A program made the translations under genes and the position numbers. Shown here in pieces: positions 1 through 7,573 of a stretch of 39,909 nucleotides of DNA. Each line of letters starts with the position of its first letter. Position 1 is the stretch's first letter. Under the pieces are notes generated by a model. That model had not been told where the DNA came from and made no database searches. It was given only the letters and a program-made list of their open reading frames with translations. The stretch comes from Alphaproteobacteria bacterium (lineage in GTDB: Bacteria > Pseudomonadota > Alphaproteobacteria > Rhodobacterales > Rhodobacteraceae): positions 1 to 39,909 of the forward strand of contig RFGB01000212.1 of the NCBI GenBank assembly GCA_003697125.1. Reading direction: 5' to 3'.

Positions 1-280
1 GCGTGGCGGGCGCGACGGTGGCCGCTGGCCCGGGGGATGGCGGCGCCGGGCGCGGGCGCAGGGGCGGCAGGGGGCTTTCGGCCACGTTGGCGAGGCGCAG
101 CCCGCCGGACGTGCCGATGGCGGCACCGACCCGCGGCGCGGGCGCGGCGGCGGGCCGCCCGGAGTCGGGCGAGGCTGTGGCGGGCACCGGCAGTGCCGCA
201 AGCGCGGCCAGCACCAGTCCGGCCAGCCATCCCGCGGCCCGGCGCGATCCCGCGCGCGAAATCCTGTGCAGGCCCGTCAC
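1..280 (-). CDS. Secreted proline-rich protein, N-terminal part (runs off the left edge)
   Basis: Reading leftwards from a GTG at 278-280, an open frame reaches the window edge. It begins V-T-G-L-H-R-I-S-R-A-G-S-R-R, then has a hydrophobic stretch (GWLAGLVLAALAALPVPATA) that looks like a Sec signal peptide with an A-x-A type cleavage site. A low-complexity segment rich in Pro, Ala and Arg follows, including PLPPLRPRP. A purine-rich GGGAGCGAG lies just upstream of the GTG as a possible ribosome binding site. The mature domain is outside the window. Rhodobacterales extensin-like proteins have similar signal-plus-proline-rich N-termini, but that is only a guess. The gene is divergent from the SIMPL-domain gene. 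An overlapping + strand reading frame is less protein-like. Confidence 0.5.
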   Translation of the reverse strand, partial: MTGLHRISRAGSRRAAGWLAGLVLAALAALPVPATASPDSGRPAAAPAPRVGAAIGTSGGLRLANVAESPLPPLRPRPAPPSPGPAATVAPAT

Positions 281-362
281 CGCCGCTCGCTCCCCTGCCT
301 GAACCGGGGCCGGCCCGACCGCCCGCGCCCCGGCACGCCTTCTGCCCCTTCCCGGACGGGCA

Positions 363-371
363 TGCTACAGT
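363..371 (+). promoter_or_regulatory. Possible extended -10 promoter for the SIMPL-domain gene
   Basis: TGC-TACAGT (363-371) resembles an extended -10 element (TGn plus 4 of 6 matches to TATAAT) in the divergent gap 281-448. No convincing -35 is seen; CTGCCC at 342-347, at 18-bp spacing, is the best candidate. Weak evidence. Confidence 0.25.
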
Positions 372-448
372 CGGGCGCGGCCGGGCACCAGATGCCGCAT
401 CGGCCCGACGCGAGAATGGCAGGATCAAGCATGGCAGGGAGAGGACGG

Positions 449-1138
449 ATGACGCGACGCATGATCGCCGCTGCCGCGCTGGCGGCGCTGGCGCTGGCCG
501 CAGCGCCGGGCGCGGCGCAGGAGGCCGTGCCGCGCACGCTCCAGGTCGCGGGAGAGGCGGAGGTTGCGGTGGTGCCCGATCTGGTGCGCGTGACCGTCGG
601 GGTCGGCGCGACCGAGCGCAGCGCCGCCGCGGCGCTGCAGGCGGTGGCGCAGGGGATGGCCGCGCTGTTCACCCGCCTGGACGCCGAGGGGGTGGCCGAA
701 CGCGACCGTGTCACCAGCCATGTCAGCCTGTCGCCGGTCTGGGATCAGCAGTATGGCGGCAGCGTGCCGCGCATCACCGGCTATCGGGCGGCCTCGGGGG
801 TGACGGTGACCTTGCGCGACGTCGCGCGCCTCGGCAGCCTGCTCGATGCGCTGACCCGCGATGGCGCCAACACCATCGCGGGGATCGCCTTCGATGTCGC
901 CGATCCGGGGCCGGCGATCGCCGAGGCGCGCCGCGCCGCGGTGGCCGACGCGATCGCGCGGGCACGGCTCTATGCCGAGGCGGCCGGGGTCCGGCTGGGC
1001 GCGGTGCTGTCGCTGACCGAGACCGGGGGCACCCCGGTTCCGTCGCGGCTGATGGCGCGCAGCGAGTCGGCATTGCCGGTGGCGCCGGGAGAGGCGAGGC
1101 TGCAGGCGTCGGTGACGATGGTCTTCGCCATCGAATAG
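449..1138 (+). CDS. SIMPL (DUF541) domain periplasmic protein
   Basis: 229 aa. An N-terminal signal peptide (MTRRMIAAAALAALALAAAP, cleavage near GAAQ-EAV) is followed by a SIMPL/DUF541 domain. The typical start of the fold is visible at TLQVAGEAEVAVVPDLVRVTVGV, and the C-terminal strand is LQASVTMVFAIE. The family includes Brucella BP26/Omp28 and E. coli YggE; members are exported proteins, often linked to oxidative stress tolerance or outer-membrane-associated assemblies, with no established enzymatic activity. The ATG at 449 was chosen because GGGAGAGG sits at good spacing. An in-frame ATG at 431 would add six residues, and the frame stays open to 266 but that part overlaps the divergent neighbour. 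Monocistronic, ending at a strong hairpin. Confidence 0.85.
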   Translation: MTRRMIAAAALAALALAAAPGAAQEAVPRTLQVAGEAEVAVVPDLVRVTVGVGATERSAAAALQAVAQGMAALFTRLDAEGVAERDRVTSHVSLSPVWDQQYGGSVPRITGYRAASGVTVTLRDVARLGSLLDALTRDGANTIAGIAFDVADPGPAIAEARRAAVADAIARARLYAEAAGVRLGAVLSLTETGGTPVPSRLMARSESALPVAPGEARLQASVTMVFAIE

Positions 1139-1162
1139 GCCGCCCGACGCGGCCGGGGGCGG

Positions 1163-1188
1163 GGCCGGGCGGCACCTGCCGCCCGGCC
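1163..1188. terminator. Bidirectional GC-rich hairpin between two convergent genes
   Basis: A perfect 11-bp inverted repeat, GGCCGGGCGGC / GCCGCCCGGCC, with a 4-nt loop (ACCT) sits between the SIMPL gene stop (1138) and the metY stop (1195). There is no U-tract on either side. Its position suits a shared terminator or mRNA 3'-end stabiliser. Confidence 0.6.
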
Positions 1189-1194
1189 GGAAGG

Positions 1195-2487
1195 TCAGGC
1201 GGTGGCCTTGGCGAGGGCCTGGTCCAGATCGGCGATCAGGTCGTCGGCATCCTCGAGCCCGATCGACACGCGCACCACATCGGGTGCCGCGCCCGCCCTC
1301 TCCTGCTGTTCGGGGGTCAGCTGGCGGTGCGTGGTCGATGCGGGATGGATGATCAGCGACCGGGTGTCGCCGAGATTGGCGACATGGCTGAACAGTTCCA
1401 GCGAATCCACCAGTTTCACGCAGGCGTCATAGCCGCCCTTGACCGAGAAGGTGAACAGCGCCCCGGCACCCCGGGGATAGAGCCGCTGGACCCGCTGGTA
1501 ATAGGGCGAGGAGGGCAGGCCCGCATAGGTGACCTGGGCGATGCGCGGATCCTTCTCGAGCCAGCTGGCCACCTTCACCGCGTTCTCGACATGGCGCTGC
1601 ATGCGCAGGCTCAGCGTCTCGATCCCCAGCAGCGTGTAATGCGCCGCCTGCGGGTTCAGCGTCATGCCCAGGTCGCGCAGCCCGATGGCGATGCCGTGGA
1701 AGGTGAAGGCCAGCGGGCCGAAGGTCTCGTGGAACTTCAGCCCGTGATAGGCCGGCTCGGGCTGGCTCAGCGAGGGGAACTTGTCCGAGGCCGACCAGTC
1801 GAACCGGCCCGAATCCACCACCACGCCCCCGGTGACCGTGCCGTTGCCGGTCAGATACTTGGTCATCGAGTGCACGACCAGGGTCGCGCCCATCTCGATG
1901 GGCCGGCACAGATAGGGCGAGGCGGAGGTGTTGTCGACGATCAGCGGGATGCCGGCGGCCTGCGCGATCTCGGCCAGCGCCGGAATGTCGGTGACATAGC
2001 CGCCCGGATTGGCGATCGATTCGCAGAAGATCGCCCGGGTGTCGTCATCGATGGCCGCGCGCACCGCGTCCAGATCCTCGGTGTCGACGAAGCGCGCCGA
2101 CCAGCCGAACTTGCGGATGGTGTTGGTCAGCTGCTGCACCGTGCCGCCATAGAGCCGGGTCGAGGCCACGACATTGCGCCCCGGCGCCATCAGCGGGAAC
2201 AGCGCCATGATCTGCGCCGCATGGCCCGAGGAGCAGCACACCGCGCCCTGGCCGCCCTCCAGCGTCGCGATGCGTTCCTGCAGGACGCTGACCGTGGGGT
2301 TGGTCAGGCGCGAATAGATGAAGCCGACCTCCTGAAGGTTGAACAGCGCCGCGGCATGTTCGGCGTCGCGGAACACATAGGCCGTGGTCTGGTAGATCGG
2401 CGTCTGCCGCGCCCCCGTGGCGGGATCGGGCCGCGCCCCGGCATGGATCTGCAGCGTGTCGAACCCGTAATGCGGTGTGTCGGCCAT
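1195..2487 (-). CDS. metY: O-acetylhomoserine sulfhydrylase (MetY type, Cys/Met metabolism PLP enzyme)
   Basis: 430 aa, matching the usual MetY length. A cytoplasmic PLP enzyme of the Cys/Met gamma family that makes homocysteine from O-acetylhomoserine and sulfide in methionine synthesis. The N-terminus (FDTLQIHAG) and YQTTAYVF are typical. The SGHAA segment near residue 87, Asp185 in IVDNTSASPYL (pairs with the PLP pyridine nitrogen) and Lys210 in HSMTKYLTGNG (Schiff-base lysine) are all present. The C-terminus HPASTTHRQL...VRVSIGLED is diagnostic. The start ATG (2485-2487) has AGGAGAG about 7 nt upstream, so the long antisense frame running from here through topA is spurious. It stands alone. 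A 9-bp inverted repeat lies in its leader. Homology alone cannot exclude use of O-succinylhomoserine or the reverse reaction. Confidence 0.93.
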   Translation of the reverse strand: MADTPHYGFDTLQIHAGARPDPATGARQTPIYQTTAYVFRDAEHAAALFNLQEVGFIYSRLTNPTVSVLQERIATLEGGQGAVCCSSGHAAQIMALFPLMAPGRNVVASTRLYGGTVQQLTNTIRKFGWSARFVDTEDLDAVRAAIDDDTRAIFCESIANPGGYVTDIPALAEIAQAAGIPLIVDNTSASPYLCRPIEMGATLVVHSMTKYLTGNGTVTGGVVVDSGRFDWSASDKFPSLSQPEPAYHGLKFHETFGPLAFTFHGIAIGLRDLGMTLNPQAAHYTLLGIETLSLRMQRHVENAVKVASWLEKDPRIAQVTYAGLPSSPYYQRVQRLYPRGAGALFTFSVKGGYDACVKLVDSLELFSHVANLGDTRSLIIHPASTTHRQLTPEQQERAGAAPDVVRVSIGLEDADDLIADLDQALAKATA

Positions 2488-2515
2488 CTCTCGCTCTCCT
2501 GTCTGTCGGCAATCC

Positions 2516-2540
2516 GCGCCATGACGCGCCTTCATGGCGC
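2516..2540 (-). promoter_or_regulatory. Perfect 9-bp inverted repeat in the metY leader or promoter
   Basis: GCGCCATGA (2516-2524) and TCATGGCGC (2532-2540) are exact inverted repeats with a 7-nt spacer, 29-53 bases upstream of the metY start. It could be an operator or a leader-mRNA hairpin. It does not resemble the SAM-II riboswitch known from alphaproteobacterial methionine genes. Confidence 0.4.
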
Positions 2541-2610
2541 AGAACCGGCGTGCGATGCAACGGGCAAGGCGGCCGGGGGCGGATGGCCGGCGGGCGGCGG
2601 GCCAAGCCGG

Positions 2611-2640
2611 TTGACAATCGCGCGGCCCCTCCCACATGGT
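2611..2640 (+). promoter_or_regulatory. Possible sigma70-type promoter of topA
   Basis: A perfect -35 hexamer TTGACA (2611-2616) is followed after 18 bases by CATGGT (2635-2640; 3 of 6 matches to TATAAT). It lies about 40 bases upstream of the topA ATG. The -35 is the only consensus hexamer in this very GC-rich gap; the -10 is weak. Confidence 0.4.
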
Positions 2641-2679
2641 CCCCGCCGGCCCGGTCCGGGCAGCCCAGCGGGAGAGCGC

Positions 2680-5286
2680 ATGACCGTCGTCGTCGTGGAA
2701 TCGCCGGCCAAGGCCAAGACGATCAACAGGTATCTGGGCCCGGGATACAAGGTTCTCGCCTCCTATGGCCATGTCCGGGACCTGGTCGAGAAGGACGGCT
2801 CGGTCGATCCCGACAATGGCTTCGCGATGCGCTGGGAGGTTTCTCCGGCCAGCCAGAAGCATCTGCGCGCCATTGCCGAGGCGCTGGCCGGGGATCGCGA
2901 GCTGGTGCTGGCCACCGACCCCGACCGCGAGGGCGAGGCGATCAGCTGGCACCTGATCGAGGCGCTGCGCAAGCGTCGCGCCCTGCGCAAGGACACCGAC
3001 ATCCGGCGCGTGGTGTTCAACGCCATCACCCGCTCGGCGGTGACCGAGGCGATGAAGAAGCCCCGCGATGTCGACATGGAACTGGTGCACGCCTATCTGG
3101 CGCGCCGCGCGCTCGACTATCTGGTGGGCTTCACCCTCAGCCCGGTGCTGTGGCGCAAGCTGCCGGGGGCGCGTTCGGCGGGGCGGGTGCAGTCGGTCGC
3201 GTTGCGCCTGATCGTCGAGCGCGAGATGGAGATCGAGGCCTTCCGTCCGCGCGAATACTGGACGGTGAGCGCCGAGCTGGAGACGCCGCGCGGCGAGCTG
3301 TTCACCGCGCGGCTCGTGACCCTTGACGGCCGCAGGCTCGACCGCTTCGACCTGGCCGATGCCGCCGCGGCCGAGGCCGCGGCCGGGGCGGTGCGCGCCG
3401 CGGCGCTGAGGGTCGGCGCGGTCGAGGCGAAGCCGGTCCAGCGCAGCCCCGCGCCGCCCTTCATGACCTCGACCCTGCAGCAGGAGGCCAGCCGCAAGCT
3501 GGGTCTGGGCGCCCAGGCCGCGATGCGCGCGGCGCAGAATCTCTACGAGGCGGGCTTCATCACCTACATGCGCACCGACGGCATCGACATGGCGCCCGAG
3601 GCGGTGGCCGCCGCCCGCGCCGCCATCGCGGAACGTTTCGGCGCGGACTATGTCCCCGACCAGCCCCGCCAGTACCGGAACCGCGCCAAGAACGCCCAGG
3701 AAGCCCATGAATGCATCCGCCCCACCGACATGGCGCTGGATGCGGCGGGGCTTCCGGCCGGGCTTGGCGCGGCCGAGCGCGCGCTCTACGACCTGATCTG
3801 GAAACGGACCCTGGCCAGCCAGATGGCCAATGCCCGTCTGGAACGCACCACGGTCGAGATCGCCGGCGGCCGGGTCGGGCTGCGCGCCACCGGGCAGGTG
3901 CTGCTGTTCGACGGCTTCCTGAAGGTCTATGAGGAGGGGCGCGACGACAGCCCCGAGGATGAGGACGCCGCGCGCCTGCCGGCGATGGCCGCGGGCGAGG
4001 CGCTGGCCCAGCGCGCCGTGCTGCCCCAGCAGCACTTCACCCAGCCGCCGCCGCGCTATACCGAGGCGACGCTGGTCAAGCGGATGGAGGAGCTGGGCAT
4101 CGGCCGCCCCTCGACCTATGCCGCCATCGTCACCACCATCCAGGATCGCGGCTATGTCGAGAAGGACCGCGGGCGGCTGGTCCCCAGGGACAAGGGCCGG
4201 CTGGTCACCGCCTTCCTGGAAAGCTATTTCGGCCGCTATGTCAGCTATGACTTCACCGCGGCGCTGGAGGAAGAGCTCGACGACATCACCGCGGGCAAGG
4301 TCGACTGGCAGGAGGTGCTGGCGCGCTTCTGGCGCGACTTCCGCCAGGCGGTGGACCAGACCGCGGGGCTGCGCATCTCCGAGGTGCTGGAGCGGATCGA
4401 CGAGGTCCTTGCCCCCCATCTCTACCCCGACCGCGGCGACGGATCCGACCCCCGCCGCTGTCCGGGCTGCGGCAGCGGGCGCCTGTCGCTGCGCACCTCC
4501 CGCGCGGGGGGGGCGTTCATCGGCTGCTCGAACTATCCCGAATGCCGCTATACCCGTCCCCTCGGCAGCGGCGAGCCCGAGGAGGCCCCGGCCGACCGGC
4601 TTCTGGGCCATGACCCCGAAGGCCGCCCCGTCTGGCTGAAGTCGGGCCGGTTCGGGCCCTATGTCCAGCTGGGAGAGGCCGACGAGGGGGCCAAGCCACC
4701 GCGCGCCAGCCTGCCCAAGGGCCTTGCGCCCGAGGCGGTGGATCTGGACCGCGCGCTGGCGCTTCTGTCGCTGCCGCGCGTGATCGGCCCGCATCCGGAG
4801 GATGGCGCGCCGGTCGAGGCGGGGATCGGCCGTTTCGGCCCCTTCGTCCGTCACGGAAAGACCTACGCGAATCTGGCCGATTATGAGGAGGTGTTCACCG
4901 TCGGCATGAACCGGGCGGTCGAGCTTCTGGCCCAGAAGGCCGCCCGCGGCCCGCGCCGCGGCGCGGCCGCCGAGCCGCTGCGCGCGCTGGGCGAGCATCC
5001 CGAGGGCGGCCCGGTCACGGTGATGCCCGGCCGCTATGGCCCCTATGTCAAGTGGCAGGACATCAATGCCACCATCCCGCGCGATCGCGACCCGGCCGCG
5101 CTGACGCTGGAGGAGGCGCTGGCGCTGATCGAGGAGCGGCGCGCCCGGGCCCCCGCCGGCACCCGGCGCAGGGCCGGGGGCAAGGCCGGGGCGAAGCCGG
5201 CCGCGGGCAGGGGCGGCAAGGCCGCCCGCGCCGGTTCCGGCAAGGGCGCCGGGCAGGGTGGCGATCCGCTGATCGAGGGCAAGTAG
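2680..5286 (+). CDS. topA: DNA topoisomerase I (type IA)
   Basis: 868 aa; relaxes negative supercoils. The Toprim domain is at the N-terminus (VVVVESPAKAKTI, residues 3-15) with the metal-binding motif TDPDREGE at 79-86. The catalytic tyrosine is Tyr296 in FITYMRTDG, and GARSAGRVQS (163-172) is the conserved type IA motif. One four-cysteine zinc ribbon follows (CPGC ... CSNYPEC). After it come repeated C-terminal TopoI domains with GRFGPYVQ, GRFGPFVR and GRYGPYVK motifs, and a basic Lys/Ala/Gly tail, as in alphaproteobacterial TopA. ATG 2680 was chosen because the Toprim motif begins immediately and GGGAGAG precedes it; an upstream extension of the frame into metY antisense has no family similarity. 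Single gene, with a palindrome after its stop. Confidence 0.97.
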   Translation: MTVVVVESPAKAKTINRYLGPGYKVLASYGHVRDLVEKDGSVDPDNGFAMRWEVSPASQKHLRAIAEALAGDRELVLATDPDREGEAISWHLIEALRKRRALRKDTDIRRVVFNAITRSAVTEAMKKPRDVDMELVHAYLARRALDYLVGFTLSPVLWRKLPGARSAGRVQSVALRLIVEREMEIEAFRPREYWTVSAELETPRGELFTARLVTLDGRRLDRFDLADAAAAEAAAGAVRAAALRVGAVEAKPVQRSPAPPFMTSTLQQEASRKLGLGAQAAMRAAQNLYEAGFITYMRTDGIDMAPEAVAAARAAIAERFGADYVPDQPRQYRNRAKNAQEAHECIRPTDMALDAAGLPAGLGAAERALYDLIWKRTLASQMANARLERTTVEIAGGRVGLRATGQVLLFDGFLKVYEEGRDDSPEDEDAARLPAMAAGEALAQRAVLPQQHFTQPPPRYTEATLVKRMEELGIGRPSTYAAIVTTIQDRGYVEKDRGRLVPRDKGRLVTAFLESYFGRYVSYDFTAALEEELDDITAGKVDWQEVLARFWRDFRQAVDQTAGLRISEVLERIDEVLAPHLYPDRGDGSDPRRCPGCGSGRLSLRTSRAGGAFIGCSNYPECRYTRPLGSGEPEEAPADRLLGHDPEGRPVWLKSGRFGPYVQLGEADEGAKPPRASLPKGLAPEAVDLDRALALLSLPRVIGPHPEDGAPVEAGIGRFGPFVRHGKTYANLADYEEVFTVGMNRAVELLAQKAARGPRRGAAAEPLRALGEHPEGGPVTVMPGRYGPYVKWQDINATIPRDRDPAALTLEEALALIEERRARAPAGTRRRAGGKAGAKPAAGRGGKAARAGSGKGAGQGGDPLIEGK

Positions 5287-5288
5287 CG

Positions 5289-5304
5289 CCGCCCGGCCGG
5301 GCGG
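5289..5304. terminator. 16-nt palindrome between topA and mtaB
   Basis: CCGCCCGGCCGGGCGG is a perfect palindrome 2 bases after the topA stop and 25 bases from the end of the convergent mtaB. It may act as a shared transcription end; there is no U-tract. Confidence 0.4.
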
Positions 5305-5328
5305 GCGCCGGGGGCCGGTCGCGACGGC

Positions 5329-6585
5329 TCAGGCGGTCAGATGGTCCGGCCCGGCGCCGGTCATCACGGCGGTGACGATCCGGCCCGGCTGCTGCGGCCG
5401 GGCGAATCGCACCTCGGCATAGCCCTCGGTGCGGCCGGTCGCGGGGGTCTCGACCAGGATGCGGCGCGTCCGGCCCACCTCCCGGGCGAGATGGGCCGCC
5501 GCCCGCTCGGCGCCCAGCGCGCGCAGCCGCGCCGCGCGTTCGCGAACCGTCGCGCGGGGCAGCTGCGGCATGCGCGCGGCGGGGGTTCCCGGGCGCGGCG
5601 AGAAGGGGAAGACGTGCAGCCAGGTCAGGCCGCATTCCCCGACCAGGCGCAGGGTGTTCTCGAAGGCCGCCTCGCTCTCGGTGGGAAAGCCCGCAATCAG
5701 GTCCGCACCCAGCACGATGTCGGGGCGCGCGGCGCGAACGGTGTCGCAAAAGCGGATCGCATCACTGCGCAGATGCCGCCGCTTCATCCGCTTCAGGATC
5801 AGGTCGTCGCCCGCCTGCAGGCTGAGATGCAGATGCGGCATCAGCCGCGATTCGTGGCGCAGCGTGTCGATCAGCACCGGGTCGGCCTCGACGCTGTCGA
5901 TCGAGGAGAGCCTGAGCCGCGGCAGCTCGGGCACCAGGCGCAGGATGCGCGCCACCAGCTCGCCCAGCCGCGGCCGGCCCGGCAGGTCCGCGCCCCAGGA
6001 GGTGAGGTCCACCCCGGTCAGCACCACCTCTGCATGGCCGGCGGCGACGAGGCGGCGGATCTGTTCGACCACCGCCCCGGCGGGGACCGAGCGGGCATTG
6101 CCGCGCCCGAGCGGGATGACGCAGAAGGTGCAGCGGTGGTCGCAGCCGTTCTGGATCTGCACATGGGCGCGGGCGCGGTTGCCGAACCCGTCGATCAGGT
6201 GGTGGGCGGTCTCGCGCAGCGCCATGATGTCGCCCACCTCGACCCGCGTCCCGGGCTCCGCCGCCGCGGGACCGGCCAGCCGGGCCCAGCTTTCGGGGCG
6301 CATCTTCTCGCCATTGCCCAGCACGACGTCCACCTCGGGCATCGCCGCGAAGGCCTGCGGGTCGATCTGCGCGGCGCAGCCGGTGACCACGATGCGGGCG
6401 CCGGGGTTGTCGCGGCGGGCCTTGCGGATCTGCTGGCGGGCCTGGCGCACCGCCTCGGCGGTGACGGCGCAGGTGTTGATCACCACCACATCGGAAAGCC
6501 CCGCGCGGTCGGCCAGCTCGGCCATCGCCGCGCTTTCCCAGGCATTCAACCGGCAGCCGAGGGTATGGAACACGGGGGCGGTCAT
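5329..6585 (-). CDS. mtaB: tRNA (ms2t6A37) methylthiotransferase MtaB
   Basis: 418 aa radical-SAM enzyme that inserts a methylthio group at C2 of t6A37 in tRNAs reading ANN codons. The N-terminal MTTase domain has the three cluster ligands Cys11 (TLGCRLNAWES), Cys39 (VINTCAVT) and Cys70 (VTGCAAQ). The radical-SAM CxxxCxxC is Cys148, Cys152 and Cys155 in NGCDHRCTFC. LTGVDLTSWG and FPFSPRPGTPAARM are typical of MtaB rather than MiaB or RimO. A C-terminal TRAM-like region follows. The ATG (6583-6585) overlaps the TGA of dapF as ATGA, so the pair is translationally coupled; this fixes the start and argues against the longer frame that would run into dapF. Confidence 0.95.
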   Translation of the reverse strand: MTAPVFHTLGCRLNAWESAAMAELADRAGLSDVVVINTCAVTAEAVRQARQQIRKARRDNPGARIVVTGCAAQIDPQAFAAMPEVDVVLGNGEKMRPESWARLAGPAAAEPGTRVEVGDIMALRETAHHLIDGFGNRARAHVQIQNGCDHRCTFCVIPLGRGNARSVPAGAVVEQIRRLVAAGHAEVVLTGVDLTSWGADLPGRPRLGELVARILRLVPELPRLRLSSIDSVEADPVLIDTLRHESRLMPHLHLSLQAGDDLILKRMKRRHLRSDAIRFCDTVRAARPDIVLGADLIAGFPTESEAAFENTLRLVGECGLTWLHVFPFSPRPGTPAARMPQLPRATVRERAARLRALGAERAAAHLAREVGRTRRILVETPATGRTEGYAEVRFARPQQPGRIVTAVMTGAGPDHLTA

Positions 6586-7391
6586 GCCTCGAGGAACTCC
6601 GCGCTCAGCTCGCCGTCGAAGACATGGGCGGCGGGGCCGGTCATCCACACCCCCCCGGGGGTCCATTCGATGTCGAGCGGTCCGCCATCGAGGATCACCC
6701 GCACCTCGCACCCGGTCAGCCCGGCGCGGGCGGTCGCCACCGCCGCGGCGCAGGCGCCCGAGCCGCAGGCGGGGGTGATCAGGCCGCCGCGTTCCCACAC
6801 CCGCATGCGGATGCGGTCATGGGCGAGGACCTGGACGAATTCGACATTGGTGCGCTCGGGAAACAGCGGGTGCGTCTCGATCCGCGGTCCCTCCCGCTCC
6901 AGATCCACCGCGCCGATGTCGGGCACCACGAAGACGCAATGCGGGTTGCCCATGCCGACCGCGGCGGGGCTGCCCTCGATGGGCAGCGCCCTGGTGTCGC
7001 AGGGATAGGCCAGGGGAATCGCCTGCCAGTCCAGCGCGGGCGGGCCCATGTTGACCCGGAACAGGTCCCCCGCGCGGGTGCATTCCAGAAGGCCCGCGGC
7101 GGTCTCGACCGTCAGACGGTCATGGGCAACCTCCTCGAACAGCACCCGCGCCGCACAGCGGGTGCCGTTGCCGCAGGCGCCGGCCTCGGACCCGTCGGCG
7201 TTCCAGAAGCCCAGCCGCGCCGCCGCCCCGGGGACGGTCGGATCGCCGATCAGCACCAGCTGGTCGAATCCCACCCCCCGGCGCCGGTCGCCCAGCGCGC
7301 GCACGAGCCCGCGCGTCACCGGGTTTCGCGCCCCGCGCGCGTCGATCACGACAAAGTCGTTGCCCAGCCCGTGCATCTTGCGAAAGCGCAT
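6582..7391 (-). CDS. dapF: Diaminopimelate epimerase
   Basis: 269 aa. Converts LL- to meso-diaminopimelate for lysine and peptidoglycan synthesis in the cytoplasm by a cofactor-free two-base mechanism. The N-terminus [15 protein letters not shown] is the family hallmark. Both catalytic cysteines are present: Cys73 in GACGNGTRC and the second in [11 protein letters not shown] near residue 220. [10 protein letters not shown] and [10 protein letters not shown] are also conserved. The start ATG (7389-7391) has GGAGGACC just upstream; longer in-frame extensions to 7511 add no family similarity. First gene of the dapF-mtaB pair, with a 4-bp overlap, and divergent from the anthranilate-type operon. 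Confidence 0.96.
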   Translation of the reverse strand: MRFRKMHGLGNDFVVIDARGARNPVTRGLVRALGDRRRGVGFDQLVLIGDPTVPGAAARLGFWNADGSEAGACGNGTRCAARVLFEEVAHDRLTVETAAGLLECTRAGDLFRVNMGPPALDWQAIPLAYPCDTRALPIEGSPAAVGMGNPHCVFVVPDIGAVDLEREGPRIETHPLFPERTNVEFVQVLAHDRIRMRVWERGGLITPACGSGACAAAVATARAGLTGCEVRVILDGGPLDIEWTPGGVWMTGPAAHVFDGELSAEFLEA

Positions 7392-7505
7392 CACCGGTCC
7401 TCCGCTGTGCCGCCTCACATGGCGCGGGGCGGGGCCGAGCGCAAGGCGCAACATGCCCCAGCGGGCCAAGGCGGCGCGGCCAGCGCGGTCCTTCAGGTCG
7501 CAATA

Positions 7506-7542
7506 TTTCATGCTTGAAACGAAATGGCCGTGGCGCTAGGCT
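7506..7542 (+). promoter_or_regulatory. Promoter of the 2-aminobenzoate operon with overlapping inverted repeat
   Basis: TTGAAA (7514-7519; 5 of 6 matches to TTGACA) and TAGGCT (7537-7542; 3 of 6) are separated by exactly 17 bases, which puts the transcript start about 25 bases before the ATG at 7574. The inverted repeat TTTCA-TGCT-TGAAA (7506-7519) covers the -35 in a locally AT-rich patch. That is where a repressor such as the MarR protein encoded in this operon could bind. The function is inferred. Confidence 0.55.
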
Positions 7543-7573
7543 TTCCGCCGATCTGGCAGGGGAGAAGGCGGCG

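Noticed and set aside
2488-2610. SAM-II type riboswitch upstream of metY
   Set aside because: No conserved SAM-II core or pseudoknot sequence could be found in the leader; only a simple inverted repeat is present.
37-2679. Very long + strand open frame running from the left edge into topA (antisense to metY)
   Set aside because: Its first 880 or so residues are antisense to metY, which has full PLP-enzyme motifs, and are low-complexity Arg/Gly/Pro/Ala-rich. High GC removes stop codons, so such shadow frames are expected.
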